Notes: generated by a model not told the origin, from the sequence alone. 64,000 nucleotides of DNA from Streptomyces flaveolus (GCF_014648815.1 NZ_BMRV01000012.1:186001-250000); one strand, 5' to 3'; counted from the stretch's first letter, positions 24,441 through 32,976 are shown. A program made the numbers and translations.

Positions 24441-25433
24441 TCAGGTGGTGGCCGGCGGCGCCAGCCGGCCCAGTACGTCCAGGGCGAGCCGGCGGGTCAG
24501 CGGCACCTTGTAGGCGTTGTCCCGCAGCGGCTCGGCCGCCTCCAGCTCCAGGTCGACGGCGTGCTCGAACGCGGCCGTCGTGGGCGCCGCGCCGAGCAGC
24601 GCCTCCTCGGCCCGCCGGGCCCGCCAGGGACGGTGCGCGAGCGCGCCGAAGGCGATGCCGGCCCGGTCCACCACGCCGTCCGCCAGGTGCAGCACGACGG
24701 CGACGGAGGCCAGCGCGAAGGCGTACGACGCCCGGTCCCGGGCCTTGCGGTACGCCGACGGCAGCCCGGCCGTGGCGGCCGGCAGGACCACACCGGTGAT
24801 CAGCTCGCCGGGGCGGATCTCGGTGTCCCGCTCGGGGTGCTCGCCGGGCAGCCGGTGGAACTCGGCGGCGGGCACGCTCCGGGCGCCCTCCGTGCCGTAC
24901 AGCTCCACGCGGGCGTCGAGGGCGGCCAGCGCCACCGCCATGTCCGAGGGATGGGTGGCGATGCACAGCGCGGACTGCCCGAGCACCGCGTGGTCGCGGT
25001 GCACCCCCTCCAGCGCGCCGCAGCCGGTGCCGGGTTCGCGCTTGTTGCAGGGCTTGGACAGGTCCTGGAAGTAGGGGCAGCGGGTGCGTTGCAGCAGGTT
25101 GCCGCCGGTCGTCGCCGCGTTGCGCAGCTGCCCCGAGGCACCCGCCAGCAGGGCCTGGGACAGCGCGGGGTAGCGGTCGCGGACGGCCGGATGGGCGGCG
25201 AGGTCGCTGTTGCGCACCATCGCGCCGACGCGCAGCGAACCGTCGGGCAGCTCCTCCACCGCGTCCAGCGGCAGCCGGGTGACGTCGACGAGCGCGGCGG
25301 GCGTCTCGACGCCGAGCTTCATCAGGTCGACCAGGTTGGTGCCCCCGCCGAGGTAGCGGGCGCCGGGGTGGGTGGCGAACGCGTCGGTGGCCTCCTCGAC
25401 GCTGCCCGCCCGTACGTAGGCGAAGGGCTTCAC
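24441..25433 (-). CDS. FAD/[4Fe-4S] subunit of an aldehyde oxidase (PaoB-like)
   Basis: A 330-residue middle subunit. The GTG at 25431-25433 overlaps the stop of the 2Fe-2S gene (GTGA). FAD-binding motifs are Y-L-G-G-G-T-N-L-V-D-L-M-K at 27-39 and A-T-T-G-G-N-L-L-Q-R-T-R-C at 107-119. A cysteine-rich insertion supplies Cys119, Cys129 and Cys138, with Cys157 further on (C-P-Y-F, P-C-N-K-R, G-C-G-A, A-L-C-I-A-T). In E. coli PaoB this loop binds an extra [4Fe-4S] cluster absent from ordinary xanthine dehydrogenases. It passes electrons from the Mo and 2Fe-2S subunits to FAD. Confidence 0.92.
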   Translation of the reverse strand: MKPFAYVRAGSVEEATDAFATHPGARYLGGGTNLVDLMKLGVETPAALVDVTRLPLDAVEELPDGSLRVGAMVRNSDLAAHPAVRDRYPALSQALLAGASGQLRNAATTGGNLLQRTRCPYFQDLSKPCNKREPGTGCGALEGVHRDHAVLGQSALCIATHPSDMAVALAALDARVELYGTEGARSVPAAEFHRLPGEHPERDTEIRPGELITGVVLPAATAGLPSAYRKARDRASYAFALASVAVVLHLADGVVDRAGIAFGALAHRPWRARRAEEALLGAAPTTAAFEHAVDLELEAAEPLRDNAYKVPLTRRLALDVLGRLAPPATT

Positions 25434-25996
25434 GGGATCACGTCCTCGACCGCGTCGGCGATGCGCGGATACGCCCCGCACCGGCACAGGTTGCCGCTGA
25501 GCCGCTCCCGGATCTCGTCCCGGTCCAGCGGCACGGGCTCGCCGGAGGGCGTCGCCGGGTCCGTGACGTGGGAGGGGTGACCCGCCTCGGCCTCGGCGAG
25601 CGCGCCGACCGCGGAGCAGATCTGGCCCGGGGTGCAGTAACCGCACTGGAAGGCGTCGCGCTCCAGGAACGCGCGCTGCAGCGGGTGCAGCTCCTCGCCG
25701 TCCCCGGCGAGGCCCTCGACGGTGGTGACCTCACAGCCGTCCAGGGCGACGGCCAGCTGCAGGCAGCTGTTGACGCGCCGGCCGTCCACCAGGACCGTGC
25801 AGGCGCCGCACTGCCCGTGGTCGCAGCCCTTCTTGGCGCCCGCGAGCCCGAGGTCCTCCCGCAGGAGGTCCAGCAGGACGCGACGGTGGTCGACGGTGAG
25901 GGTGTGGGGTTTGCCGTTGACCCGCAGGGTGGTGTCCGAGTGGGATGACCCGGACGTGCGGGAAGCGGGGGAGGCGCTCCGGTGCTGGCTGTCCAT
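25430..25996 (-). CDS. 2Fe-2S subunit of an aldehyde oxidase
   Basis: A 188-residue iron-sulfur subunit. The plant-type cluster motif C-D-H-G-Q-C-G-A-C-T-V-L and a later Cys (V-N-S-C-L-Q-L) bind one 2Fe-2S centre. The helical domain motifs C-G-Y-C-T-P-G-Q and L-C-R-C-G-A-Y bind the second. The start is uncertain: ATG 25996 has GGAAGG at longish spacing; a GTG at 26050 in frame would add 18 residues. Unlike E. coli PaoA, neither version has a twin-arginine signal, so this complex is probably cytoplasmic. It leads the three-gene operon and is divergent from the isomerase-like gene. Confidence 0.9.
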   Translation of the reverse strand: MDSQHRSASPASRTSGSSHSDTTLRVNGKPHTLTVDHRRVLLDLLREDLGLAGAKKGCDHGQCGACTVLVDGRRVNSCLQLAVALDGCEVTTVEGLAGDGEELHPLQRAFLERDAFQCGYCTPGQICSAVGALAEAEAGHPSHVTDPATPSGEPVPLDRDEIRERLSGNLCRCGAYPRIADAVEDVIP

Positions 25997-26124
25997 GGCG
26001 TCGCTGACCTTCCGGGACGGGCCGTGCTGCTGTGCAGACCGCGTATCCACGTCACGCCGACTGACACGTGAGGGTCTCCTCAGTCGGTGGCGGCCCGCCG
26101 CCGGACACGGCCTAGGGTGGCGCC

Positions 26125-26817
26125 ATGACCACGGAACACGAGGACCGTACGGAACCGGACCCGGCCCGCGTCGTGCGCGAGGCGTACGGGGCGTTGGCGG
26201 AGGTCGTCCGCCCCCTCGGGGACGAGGAGTCGTGGCTGCCGACCGACTGTGCCGGATGGGCGGTACGCGATCTGGTGTTCCACCTGCTCGGGGACGCCCA
26301 GCGGGCCCTGGTGGCGCTGCACACCCCCGCCGGGGAACAGCCCGACCGGGACGCCGTCACCTACTGGCGGGACTGGGCGCCCGACCCCGTCGGCGCGGCC
26401 CACGGACGGCGCTGGAACCGGGTCGCGGCGAGCATGTTCCTCGGCTTCGGGCAGATGAAGGAGTCGTACCTGGAGACGGCGGCGGCCACCGTGACGGCCG
26501 CGGCGACGGCCGAGCCCGACCGCCGGGTGCGCACCCAGGGGCACGTGCTGACCGCCGGAGACCTGCTGACGACCCTCGGCGTCGAGGCGACCGTCCACCA
26601 CCTCGACCTGACCGTCGCACTGGCCGCCGCGCCCGGGCCGTCACCGGCGGGGCTGACCGCGGTCCGCGCCACCCTCGACGGTCTCCTGGGCCGCCCGGTC
26701 CCGCTGGACTGGAGCGACGAACACTACGCCCGCGCCGCCACCGGACGCGCCGGACTCACCGAGGACGAACGGCAGGCCCTGGGAGCCGACGCGAAGCGCT
26801 TCCCGCTGTTCAGCTGA
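26125..26817 (+). CDS. Maleylpyruvate-isomerase/DinB-type mycothiol-dependent protein
   Basis: A 230-residue protein of the mycothiol-dependent maleylpyruvate isomerase superfamily. The diagnostic region W-A-V-R-D-L-V-F-H-L-L-G-D-A-Q-R-A (His53) is followed by a second His pair in E-A-T-V-H-H-L-D-L-T, giving the three-histidine metal site on a DinB four-helix bundle. The C-terminal half (G-L-T-A-V-R-A-T-L-D-G-L-L) matches the mycothiol-binding extension. Actinobacteria carry many paralogues, most with unknown substrates. It is divergent from the aldehyde oxidase operon, so a shared detoxification theme is possible but unproven. Confidence 0.85.
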   Translation: MTTEHEDRTEPDPARVVREAYGALAEVVRPLGDEESWLPTDCAGWAVRDLVFHLLGDAQRALVALHTPAGEQPDRDAVTYWRDWAPDPVGAAHGRRWNRVAASMFLGFGQMKESYLETAAATVTAAATAEPDRRVRTQGHVLTAGDLLTTLGVEATVHHLDLTVALAAAPGPSPAGLTAVRATLDGLLGRPVPLDWSDEHYARAATGRAGLTEDERQALGADAKRFPLFS

Positions 26818-26840
26818 GCCGCGCCGGCCACCGGCGGTCG

Positions 26841-27992
26841 TCAGGCGCCGCTCCCGGCCGACGGCGGGGTCTCCCGGCCACCGGCCTCGGAGCGCGATGC
26901 CCGGCCCGCGCTCCTGAACCGTTCCAGCGTGCGGGTCAGCCCGCGCAGCGGGGAGGGCGCCGGCGCCTCGGACGGCAGAGCCACGGCCGGGGCCGGACCG
27001 GCGGTCTCCCGGTACGCGGCCAGCGCCTCGGCGGCGCGTTCGGCCGCCTCCCGGTACAGGTCGCGGGACTGCGTCATGGCCTCCAGCGCCTCGGCGTACA
27101 TGGCCACCAGCTTGCGCTCGCGGGCCAGTTCCTCCTCCAGGGTCAGCAGCCGCCAGTCCTCCCGCAGCGCCCTGAGTGCCTCCTCGGCGCCGTCCACGAG
27201 CGGCCGGGGCAGCGCCGCGAAGGCCGTCACCGCCGCGATGAGGTCGACGGGCTCGGTGCCGTCGAGGAAGACGCTGCGGACGGAGAAGTCCTGGGCGTCG
27301 TAGCCGGCCGGGGCCGGTGTGCCGGGCAGGATCACCGCGCCTCCGCGCGGCACCTGGACGCCGAAGTCCTCCAGCGCCCAGTTGACGACCCGCAGCTGCT
27401 GCGGCGCCGCGCGGTGCTCGACCACGCGGTGGCGCAGACTCGCGGGCAGCCGCTCCGCCAGCGGCACCCGGCCGCGGTGATCGGGCGTCATCGCCTCGTG
27501 CACGACGACGTGGATGTTCCACGCCCCGCGCCCGGCCTCCTTGATCAGCCGCCGTACGGCCTTGTCGTCGTCCGGCAGGGTGTTGATCCCCCGCAGCCGC
27601 AGACCGGTGGCGATGTCGCGGTCCCAGGTGACATCCGGGTCGTCGGGCCAGAACATGGCGGCGGGCGACGGCCATGCGGGGTCCCAGGCCTCCTCCGCCT
27701 CCGCGAGCAGGGTCCACTCCTGCCCGCCCGCCGAGCCGGGCTCCAGCGTCAGCCGGGCACGCACGGTGACGGTGCCGCCGGCCTTCCAGCGCGCTTCGAA
27801 GACGTGCACGCCGGGCGCGCCGTCCTCGGCCGGGTCGTCGGGCAGCTCCTGGAAGTCGTCGAGGACGTGGCTGTCCTTGAGCCGTCGCAGGGTGCGCCGG
27901 ACGGTGTCCTCCGCGGCGGATCCGACGTGGCGGCCGCGAGCCGGCCACACCGTGGGGGGAGTCGTGGGGCGGGCGCTGGGAGAGGTCGGCAT
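26841..27992 (-). CDS. Hypothetical protein, 383 aa, with C-terminal coiled coil
   Basis: I do not recognise this protein. Residues about 25-260 look like a mixed alpha/beta globular domain with many Trp and charged residues (A-A-E-D-T-V-R-R-T-L-R-R-L-K-D, then P-D-D-P-D-V-T-W-D-R-D). Residues about 265-325 predict a long helix or coiled coil (E-E-L-A-R-E-R-K-L-V-A-M-Y-A-E-A-L). The tail is Ser/Pro/Arg-rich and disordered. No signal peptide or membrane segment is seen. The coiled coil suggests self-association or a structural or phage-tail-like role, but no such neighbours exist. It is transcribed toward the isomerase-like gene and away from the SDR. Confidence 0.7.
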   Translation of the reverse strand: MPTSPSARPTTPPTVWPARGRHVGSAAEDTVRRTLRRLKDSHVLDDFQELPDDPAEDGAPGVHVFEARWKAGGTVTVRARLTLEPGSAGGQEWTLLAEAEEAWDPAWPSPAAMFWPDDPDVTWDRDIATGLRLRGINTLPDDDKAVRRLIKEAGRGAWNIHVVVHEAMTPDHRGRVPLAERLPASLRHRVVEHRAAPQQLRVVNWALEDFGVQVPRGGAVILPGTPAPAGYDAQDFSVRSVFLDGTEPVDLIAAVTAFAALPRPLVDGAEEALRALREDWRLLTLEEELARERKLVAMYAEALEAMTQSRDLYREAAERAAEALAAYRETAGPAPAVALPSEAPAPSPLRGLTRTLERFRSAGRASRSEAGGRETPPSAGSGA

Positions 27993-28184
27993 GAGTCCAT
28001 CTGTGTGGCGGGGATACGGGCGAAAGGCCAGTATCTCGCCGCAGGCCGCCGGAGATCACCCGGGGTCCGCCGACCGGGCGTGCCGCGCCTCGCGCCCGGC
28101 CCGGTCCGCCGGGGCAGGAGGCGGGTCGTGGGCGAGGCTGGGCGAGACGGCGGAAGACCTCACGACACGACAGGGAGCGACCCG

Positions 28185-28979
28185 ATGAACATCGACCTCG
28201 GCGGGCGGACCGCGCTGGTGACCGGCTCTTCGCAGGGCATCGGAGCGGCGATCGCCGCCCAGCTGGCCCGGGCCGGCGCCACGGTGGGCGTCAACGGACG
28301 CGACGCCGCCCGACTGGCGGAGAGCGTCGGCGAGCTGAGGGCCGCCGTGCCCGACGGCGAGTTCGTCCCCGTCGACGCCGACCTCGGCACCGAGGAGGGC
28401 GCGGACCGGGCCGTCCGGACGCTGCCCGACGTAGACATCCTGGTCAACAACCTCGGCATCTTCGGCGCCGTACCCGCGCTGGATATCAGCGACGACGAGT
28501 GGCGCCGCTACTTCGAGATCAACGTCCTCGCGGGCGTCAGGCTGACGCGCGCCCATCTCCCCCGAATGAGGGAACGGGGCTGGGGCCGGGTGCTGTACAT
28601 CGCGAGTGACTCGGCCGTGGTCATCCCGGCCGAGATGATCCACTACGGGGTCTCCAAGACGGCCCTGCTGGCGGTGGGCCGCGGCTTCGCCAAGGAGGCG
28701 GCCGGCAGCGGTGTCACGGTGAACTCCGTCATCGCCGGACCCACCCGTACCGAAGGCGTCGAGGACTTCGTGTACCAGCTGGTCGACCGCGACCTGCCCT
28801 GGGAGGAGGCGCAGCGCGTCTTCATGCGCGAACACCGTCCGCAGTCGCTGCTCCAGCGGCTGATCGAGCCGGAGGAGATCGCCAACCTCGTGGTCTACCT
28901 CAGCTCGGAGCAGGCGTCCGCCACGACCGGCGCGGCGGTGCGCGTCGACGGGGGATACGTCGACTCGATCCTCCCGTAG
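28185..28979 (+). CDS. Short-chain dehydrogenase/reductase
   Basis: A 264-residue SDR; ATG 28185 has AGGGAG upstream. The nucleotide motif is T-G-S-S-Q-G-I-G (13-20), N-N-L-G is at 88-91, and the catalytic residues are Ser141/Ser143, Tyr154 and Lys158 (H-Y-G-V-S-K). Gly-Arg-Asp at 38-40 after the second strand (V-N-G-R-D) favours NADP(H). The substrate is unknown; the E-F-V-Y-Q-L-V-D-R-D-L-P-W-E-E-A insertion resembles 3-oxoacyl-ACP-reductase-like SDRs. It stands alone between divergent and convergent hypotheticals. Confidence 0.9.
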   Translation: MNIDLGGRTALVTGSSQGIGAAIAAQLARAGATVGVNGRDAARLAESVGELRAAVPDGEFVPVDADLGTEEGADRAVRTLPDVDILVNNLGIFGAVPALDISDDEWRRYFEINVLAGVRLTRAHLPRMRERGWGRVLYIASDSAVVIPAEMIHYGVSKTALLAVGRGFAKEAAGSGVTVNSVIAGPTRTEGVEDFVYQLVDRDLPWEEAQRVFMREHRPQSLLQRLIEPEEIANLVVYLSSEQASATTGAAVRVDGGYVDSILP

Positions 28980-29003
28980 GCGGCGCCCCGGGGGCCGACC
29001 TGG

Positions 29004-29342
29004 TCACCGCCTCTCGTTCCTCCGGGGCGCCCGGGTCTCGCGTCCGCCGACCACGTCCGTGACGCCGGCCTCCTCGGCCGTGTCGTCACCGGGGCGCGGC
29101 GTGCTCCGGCCGCCGGGCTGCCCGCCGCCCGTGGCGCCGTAGCCGCCCGGCACGCCGGGCACGCTGTCGGCGTCGGCCTGCTCACGGCTGATGCGCCGGG
29201 TGGCCCGCACATTGGCGTGCCGCTCCGGATACGGATACGCGAAGGGCCGGGCCGCGGCGCGCTCCTCCTCGGTCCGCTCGGCCCGGCCCGTGTCCTGCGG
29301 TTCTCGGCGTTCCTGGGGTTCTGGAGTCCTGCCGTCAGTCAT
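29004..29342 (-). CDS. Hydrophilic, probably disordered protein (112 aa)
   Basis: The ATG at 29342 opens a 112-residue frame very rich in Arg, Glu, Gly and Pro, with no membrane segment or recognisable domain. It lies 38 bases downstream of the BrkB-like gene on the same strand and probably shares its transcript. The only ordered-looking stretch is A-N-V-R-A-T-R-R-I-S-R-E-Q-A-D. It may be a real small gene or a non-coding tail; codon bias alone cannot settle it. Confidence 0.5.
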   Translation of the reverse strand: MTDGRTPEPQERREPQDTGRAERTEEERAAARPFAYPYPERHANVRATRRISREQADADSVPGVPGGYGATGGGQPGGRSTPRPGDDTAEEAGVTDVVGGRETRAPRRNERR

Positions 29343-29380
29343 GGCGTCCGCGTACCCCTGAGGCACGGGGCCATGTGGCG

Positions 29381-30448
29381 TCACTCGTCCGGTGACGCCG
29401 CGCGCCGCCGGTCCCCGGCGTCCCAGGCCCGCGTGTCGCGGGGCTCGACGTACGGCTCGTCCTCGGGCGGATGGCCGCCGTCGATGACGCGCTGCCGGGC
29501 CAGTTCGGCGTCGAACTCCAGGCCGAGGAGGATCGCCAGGTTCGTCACCCACAGCCAGATCAGGAAGACGATGACGCCCGCCAGCGTGCCGTACGTCTTG
29601 TTGTACGAGCCGAAGTTCGCCACGTAGAAGGCGAACCCGGCGGATGCCACCAGCCAGACCAGCAGGGCGATGACGCTGCCCGGCGTGATCCACTTGAAGC
29701 CCTGCGGGCGGGCGTTCGGGGTGGCCCAGTACAGGATCGCGATCATGATCGTGACGAGCAGCACCAGGACGGGCCACTTGGCGATGGACCACACGGTCAG
29801 CGCGGTGTCGCCGACGCCGAGCGCGGTGCCCGCCTGCCGGGCCAGACTGCCGGTGAACACCACGATGAGCGCGCTGACCACGGCGAGCACCAGCAGCACC
29901 ACGGTCAGGGCCACCCGCAGCGGCAGCACCTTCCACACCGGCCGTCCCTCCGGCACGTCGTAGACCGCGTTGGCCGCGCGGATGAACGCGGCCACGTAGC
30001 CGGACGCCGACCAGACGGCACCGAGCAGACCGACCACCGCCAGTACGGAACCCAGGCCGGCCTTGGACTGCAGCTGCTTCACGGCGTTGGTAATGACGTC
30101 CCGCGCGGACCCGGGGGCGAGTTTCTGGATGTTGTCCAGGACCTCCTGGGTGGCGGACTGCCCGGCGATCCCGAGCAGCGAGACCAGCACCAGCAGAGCG
30201 GGGAACAGCGAGAGGATCCCGTAGTAGGTCAGGGCGGCGGCGCGGTCGGTGAGCTCGTCGTCCTTGAACTCGGACAGGACGCGCCGCAGCAGCGCCGACC
30301 ACGAGCGCCTCGGCAGCTGGGTGGGGGAGTCGGGAGCGGCCTGCTCGGTGGAGGCGCCCGGACCGTAGTCCTCGGGCGCCTTGCCGTCAGCCGTGCGGTC
30401 CTGCTCCGGTGTGTGCTTCCCGTCGTGGGGAGAGGGCTGTTCTGCCAT
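29381..30448 (-). CDS. YihY/BrkB-family membrane protein
   Basis: A 355-residue protein, started at the ATG at 30446-30448, that opens a disordered acidic region of about 45 residues. The membrane domain follows: F-K-D-D-E-L-T-D-R-A-A-A-L-T-Y-Y-G-I-L-S-L-F-P is the family signature, and six hydrophobic segments run to about residue 320. The C-terminus is soluble and Pro/Asp-rich. Members were once called RNase BN but that activity belongs elsewhere; the family is now regarded as a transporter or envelope protein of unknown substrate. A longer frame adds 48 residues without a ribosome-binding site. Confidence 0.88.
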   Translation of the reverse strand: MAEQPSPHDGKHTPEQDRTADGKAPEDYGPGASTEQAAPDSPTQLPRRSWSALLRRVLSEFKDDELTDRAAALTYYGILSLFPALLVLVSLLGIAGQSATQEVLDNIQKLAPGSARDVITNAVKQLQSKAGLGSVLAVVGLLGAVWSASGYVAAFIRAANAVYDVPEGRPVWKVLPLRVALTVVLLVLAVVSALIVVFTGSLARQAGTALGVGDTALTVWSIAKWPVLVLLVTIMIAILYWATPNARPQGFKWITPGSVIALLVWLVASAGFAFYVANFGSYNKTYGTLAGVIVFLIWLWVTNLAILLGLEFDAELARQRVIDGGHPPEDEPYVEPRDTRAWDAGDRRRAASPDE

Positions 30449-30796
30449 GTCCGCCGGGTTGCCAGTCCCGGCGTGTCCACGCCTGTGCGCCCGCGTTCGC
30501 GCCGGTGCGCCGGTGCCCGCACCGGGTGTGCGGCGCGCACCCGAGGTGGCGCCGCTCACTCGTGGCGGAGGGCTCCGGGCCGCCCGCACCATGGTCCGCG
30601 CGGACAGGTCCCGCCCACCATCCGCACCGGGGCGCGGGCCTGCCCGCGCCCCTCCTTCCCGGGCCGAAACGTCGCAGTATGCCGCACCGGGGGCACGTTC
30701 CTCTGGAAAATGCCAAAGCCCTCACCGGATGCGTGCACCTTCCGTAGTCTCGGCGTCACGTTCGCGGTACAGCCGTGCAGGGGGAGGGGATCCGGC
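30449..30796. other. Divergent intergenic region
   Basis: About 350 bases between the BrkB-like gene and the first roadblock-like gene. Frames crossing it are low-complexity. It must contain both promoters. Around 30741-30750 the sequence CCGTAGTCT offers a weak -10 (TAGTCT) for the rightward operon. No convincing dyad or repeat was seen. Confidence 0.5.
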
Positions 30797-31195
30797 GTGC
30801 CCGGAATCGACGAGAGTCTGCTGGAAGCCATGCGACTGCCCGGCGCCCGGGGCGCTTCGCTGGTCGACTGGATCAGCGGACTCGCCCTCGGCGCGGTGGG
30901 TGAAGCGCCCGGCGGCGACCCGGAGGCGACGGCCGCGGAGACGGCCGAACTCGCCCGGCACGTCGCGGAGAGCGGCTCCCTGGCACCGGCCGGCGAGTCC
31001 GCCGTGCCGGAGCAGGATCCGCCGGTCGAGGACATGATCGTCACGACGGGGGACTCCTACCACCTGCTCAGGTTCGTCAGCACCCCCTTCGACAGCACCG
31101 TCTTCCTCCACCTCTGGCTGGACCGCAACGACGGAAACCTCGCCCTGGCCCGCATCCGGCTGGCCGAGATGGCGGACCGGCTGGTGCTCGGATGA
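30797..31195 (+). CDS. Roadblock-like protein A of a four-gene operon
   Basis: A 132-residue protein. GTG 30797 follows GGGGAGGGGA by six bases. It is a divergent paralogue of the fourth gene of the operon: S-L-V-D-W-I-S-G-L-A-L-G-A-V-G here against A-L-V-D-Y-T-S-G-M-A-L-G-T-L-G there, then S-Y-H-L-L-R-F-V against Q-Y-H-L-I-R-L-L, and F-L-H-L-W-L-D against F-L-Y-L-V-L-D. The strand-helix pattern fits a Roadblock/LC7-like fold, a dimeric platform usually paired with a small GTPase. No GTPase gene is adjacent. It overlaps the next gene as ATGA. Confidence 0.8.
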   Translation: MPGIDESLLEAMRLPGARGASLVDWISGLALGAVGEAPGGDPEATAAETAELARHVAESGSLAPAGESAVPEQDPPVEDMIVTTGDSYHLLRFVSTPFDSTVFLHLWLDRNDGNLALARIRLAEMADRLVLG

Positions 31196-31977
31196 CCGCG
31201 GCGGCGACGGCGTGGACCGAGCACGGGACGACGTCCGAGGCGCTCGGCACCCTGGCGGCCGAAGGAGCGACCGGCGCCCTGTCGGGCGAGCGCGGCATCG
31301 TCTACCTCTCCGCGGGCCGCGTCGTACACGTGGAGTCGGCCCTCACCCCGGACCTCGGCGCGCTGCTCACCCGCAGCGGCGCCGTCCCGTCGGACGGCTG
31401 GTGGGAGGCGGTCGACCGGGGCGGCGCCCACCACCGGGTCGGACACCGGCTGGTGGACAGCGGCCGGCTCGCCGCCGGCGCCCTGGAGGTCTGCCACCTG
31501 GGCGCGCTCTTCGACGCCGCGTACTTCGTGCTCGCCCACGACACGCGCGCGCACCGCTTCCGGCCGGGTGCCCTGCACTGGCTCGGCGCGGTGCGGTCCG
31601 TGCCCGTGGACACCGTCGTGCGGGAGTCGCGACGCCGCCGCGACCTGCTGGAACGCATCTGGCCGGATCCCGACATCGACGTCGTGCCGCTCGCCCGTGT
31701 CCCCGGCGCCGGCACCGGCGACCTCCCGGCCCGGCGCGGCCGGACCCTGACCCAGGTCGACGGCGTGCGCACCGCCGCCGACATCGCTGCGTCCCTCGCC
31801 TGCCGCACCTACCACACCCTCGTCGAACTGCGCCGCCTGGCCGCCGACGGACTCGTCACCGCCGCCCCGAGCACGCCCCGGCCGGCCGCGACGGGCCAGG
31901 AGGCGTACCCGGCCGCCTGGGACGACCCGGACACGGCACTGCTGCGACGGCTTCGAGACGCCCTGGAGGCCCTGTGA
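31192..31977 (+). CDS. DUF4388-like protein B of the roadblock operon
   Basis: A 261-residue protein whose ATG overlaps the previous stop. The N-terminal domain (G-A-T-G-A-L-S-G-E-R-G-I-V-Y-L-S-A-G-R-V-V-H-V-E-S) matches the DUF4388/PATAN pattern found in bacterial signalling proteins, where it mediates interactions. The C-terminus (L-T-Q-V-D-G-V-R-T-A-A-D-I-A, then Y-H-T-L-V-E-L-R-R-L-A-A-D-G-L-V) resembles the winged-helix-like element that often ends such proteins. No enzyme motif is present. It probably bridges the flanking roadblock proteins. Assignment to DUF4388 rests on pattern reading only. Confidence 0.7.
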   Translation: MTAAATAWTEHGTTSEALGTLAAEGATGALSGERGIVYLSAGRVVHVESALTPDLGALLTRSGAVPSDGWWEAVDRGGAHHRVGHRLVDSGRLAAGALEVCHLGALFDAAYFVLAHDTRAHRFRPGALHWLGAVRSVPVDTVVRESRRRRDLLERIWPDPDIDVVPLARVPGAGTGDLPARRGRTLTQVDGVRTAADIAASLACRTYHTLVELRRLAADGLVTAAPSTPRPAATGQEAYPAAWDDPDTALLRRLRDALEAL

Positions 31978-32018
31978 TCCGCGCGCGTCGCCAGCGTGCC
32001 GAAAGGAGACTGCTCATC

Positions 32019-32555
32019 ATGGCCGTCGAGAGCGACGTCCTGGACGAACTGCACCGCCTGCGCAACCGCGTGCCCCAGCTGACCGGATCGCTCGCGGCCA
32101 CCGTCGACGGGCTCGTGCTGGCCCACGACGCGCCGGGCACCGAACCCGAGGGCCTCGCCGCGCTCACCGCCGCCGCGCTCGGCGTCGCGCACCGCACGGC
32201 CGAGGCCACCGCACGCGGCGGCTTCCGCGAACTGCTGCTGCGCGGGGCCGACGGCTACGTCGCCACCTACGCGGCCGGACCGGCCGCCGTGCTCACCCTG
32301 CTCGCCGACGGCCGCGTCAACGTGGGACGGCTGCACCTGGAGGGCCGGCGCAGCGGCGCCCGCATCGGCGAACTCGTCGCCGCCCACATCGGTCACGACC
32401 GCACCCGCCCCGGCGACCGGGCGGTACCGGGCGAGCACGCCACGACGACGCCCGCCGACCCGGCGCGGCCGATCGGCACCCTGCCGGTGCGCACCCCGCA
32501 ACGGCCCGCACACGAACCACGTCCCCAGGCCGGCGGCCACCGCCGGCCCACCTGA
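32019..32555 (+). CDS. Roadblock/LC7 protein C of the operon
   Basis: A 178-residue protein; ATG 32019 has AAAGGAG ten bases upstream. Residues 10-125 are a Roadblock/LC7 fold (L-D-E-L-H-R-L-R-N-R-V-P-Q-L-T-G-S-L-A-A-T-V-D-G-L-V-L-A-H-D, then F-R-E-L-L-L-R-G-A-D-G-Y-V-A-T-Y). The last about 50 residues are a Pro/Arg/His-rich disordered tail. Streptomyces conservon CvnB proteins share this fold but sit with a kinase, a DUF742 protein and a GTPase, none of which is here. Confidence 0.82.
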   Translation: MAVESDVLDELHRLRNRVPQLTGSLAATVDGLVLAHDAPGTEPEGLAALTAAALGVAHRTAEATARGGFRELLLRGADGYVATYAAGPAAVLTLLADGRVNVGRLHLEGRRSGARIGELVAAHIGHDRTRPGDRAVPGEHATTTPADPARPIGTLPVRTPQRPAHEPRPQAGGHRRPT

Positions 32556-32601
32556 CCCCCGGTCAGGTGTCCACCGATCACGTACGGAAGGAAACCCACG
32601 C

Positions 32602-32976
32602 ATGGCCAACCTGGAGACCTCGCTCAAGGAATGCCTGAGCTCGATCGACGGAGCGACCGCCGCGGCGCTGGTCGACTACACCAGCGGCATGGCCCTCGGC
32701 ACGCTGGGCGGCACCAAGGACTTCAACCTGGAGGTCGCCGCCGCCGGCAACACCGACGTCGTGCGGGCCAAACTGCGCACGATGGAACTGCTCGGTCTGA
32801 AGGAGGAGATCGAGGACATCCTGATCACCCTGAACACTCAGTACCACCTGATCCGCCTGCTCAAGGGCCGCGGTGGCAACGGGCTGTTCCTCTACCTCGT
32901 GCTCGACGGCAGCCGTGCCAACCTGGCGATGGCCCGGCACCAGCTGCGCCGCATCGAGAGCGAGCTGGAGGTCTGA
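32602..32976 (+). CDS. Roadblock-like protein D of the operon
   Basis: A 124-residue protein; ATG 32602 follows GGAAGGAAA. It is paralogous to the first gene of the operon (A-L-V-D-Y-T-S-G-M-A-L-G, then D-I-L-I-T-L-N-T-Q-Y-H-L-I-R-L-L, then L-F-L-Y-L-V-L-D-G-S-R-A-N-L-A-M-A-R) and is closer to the canonical roadblock-like consensus. It ends the operon, just before a 17-bp hairpin. With its paralogue at the front, the operon has the symmetrical order A-B-C-A'. Confidence 0.85.
   Translation: MANLETSLKECLSSIDGATAAALVDYTSGMALGTLGGTKDFNLEVAAAGNTDVVRAKLRTMELLGLKEEIEDILITLNTQYHLIRLLKGRGGNGLFLYLVLDGSRANLAMARHQLRRIESELEV

Noticed and set aside
30797..32976. A conservon (cvn) operon
   Set aside because: Roadblock proteins are present, but the CvnA kinase, CvnC DUF742 protein and CvnD GTPase are all absent, so the label would be wrong.
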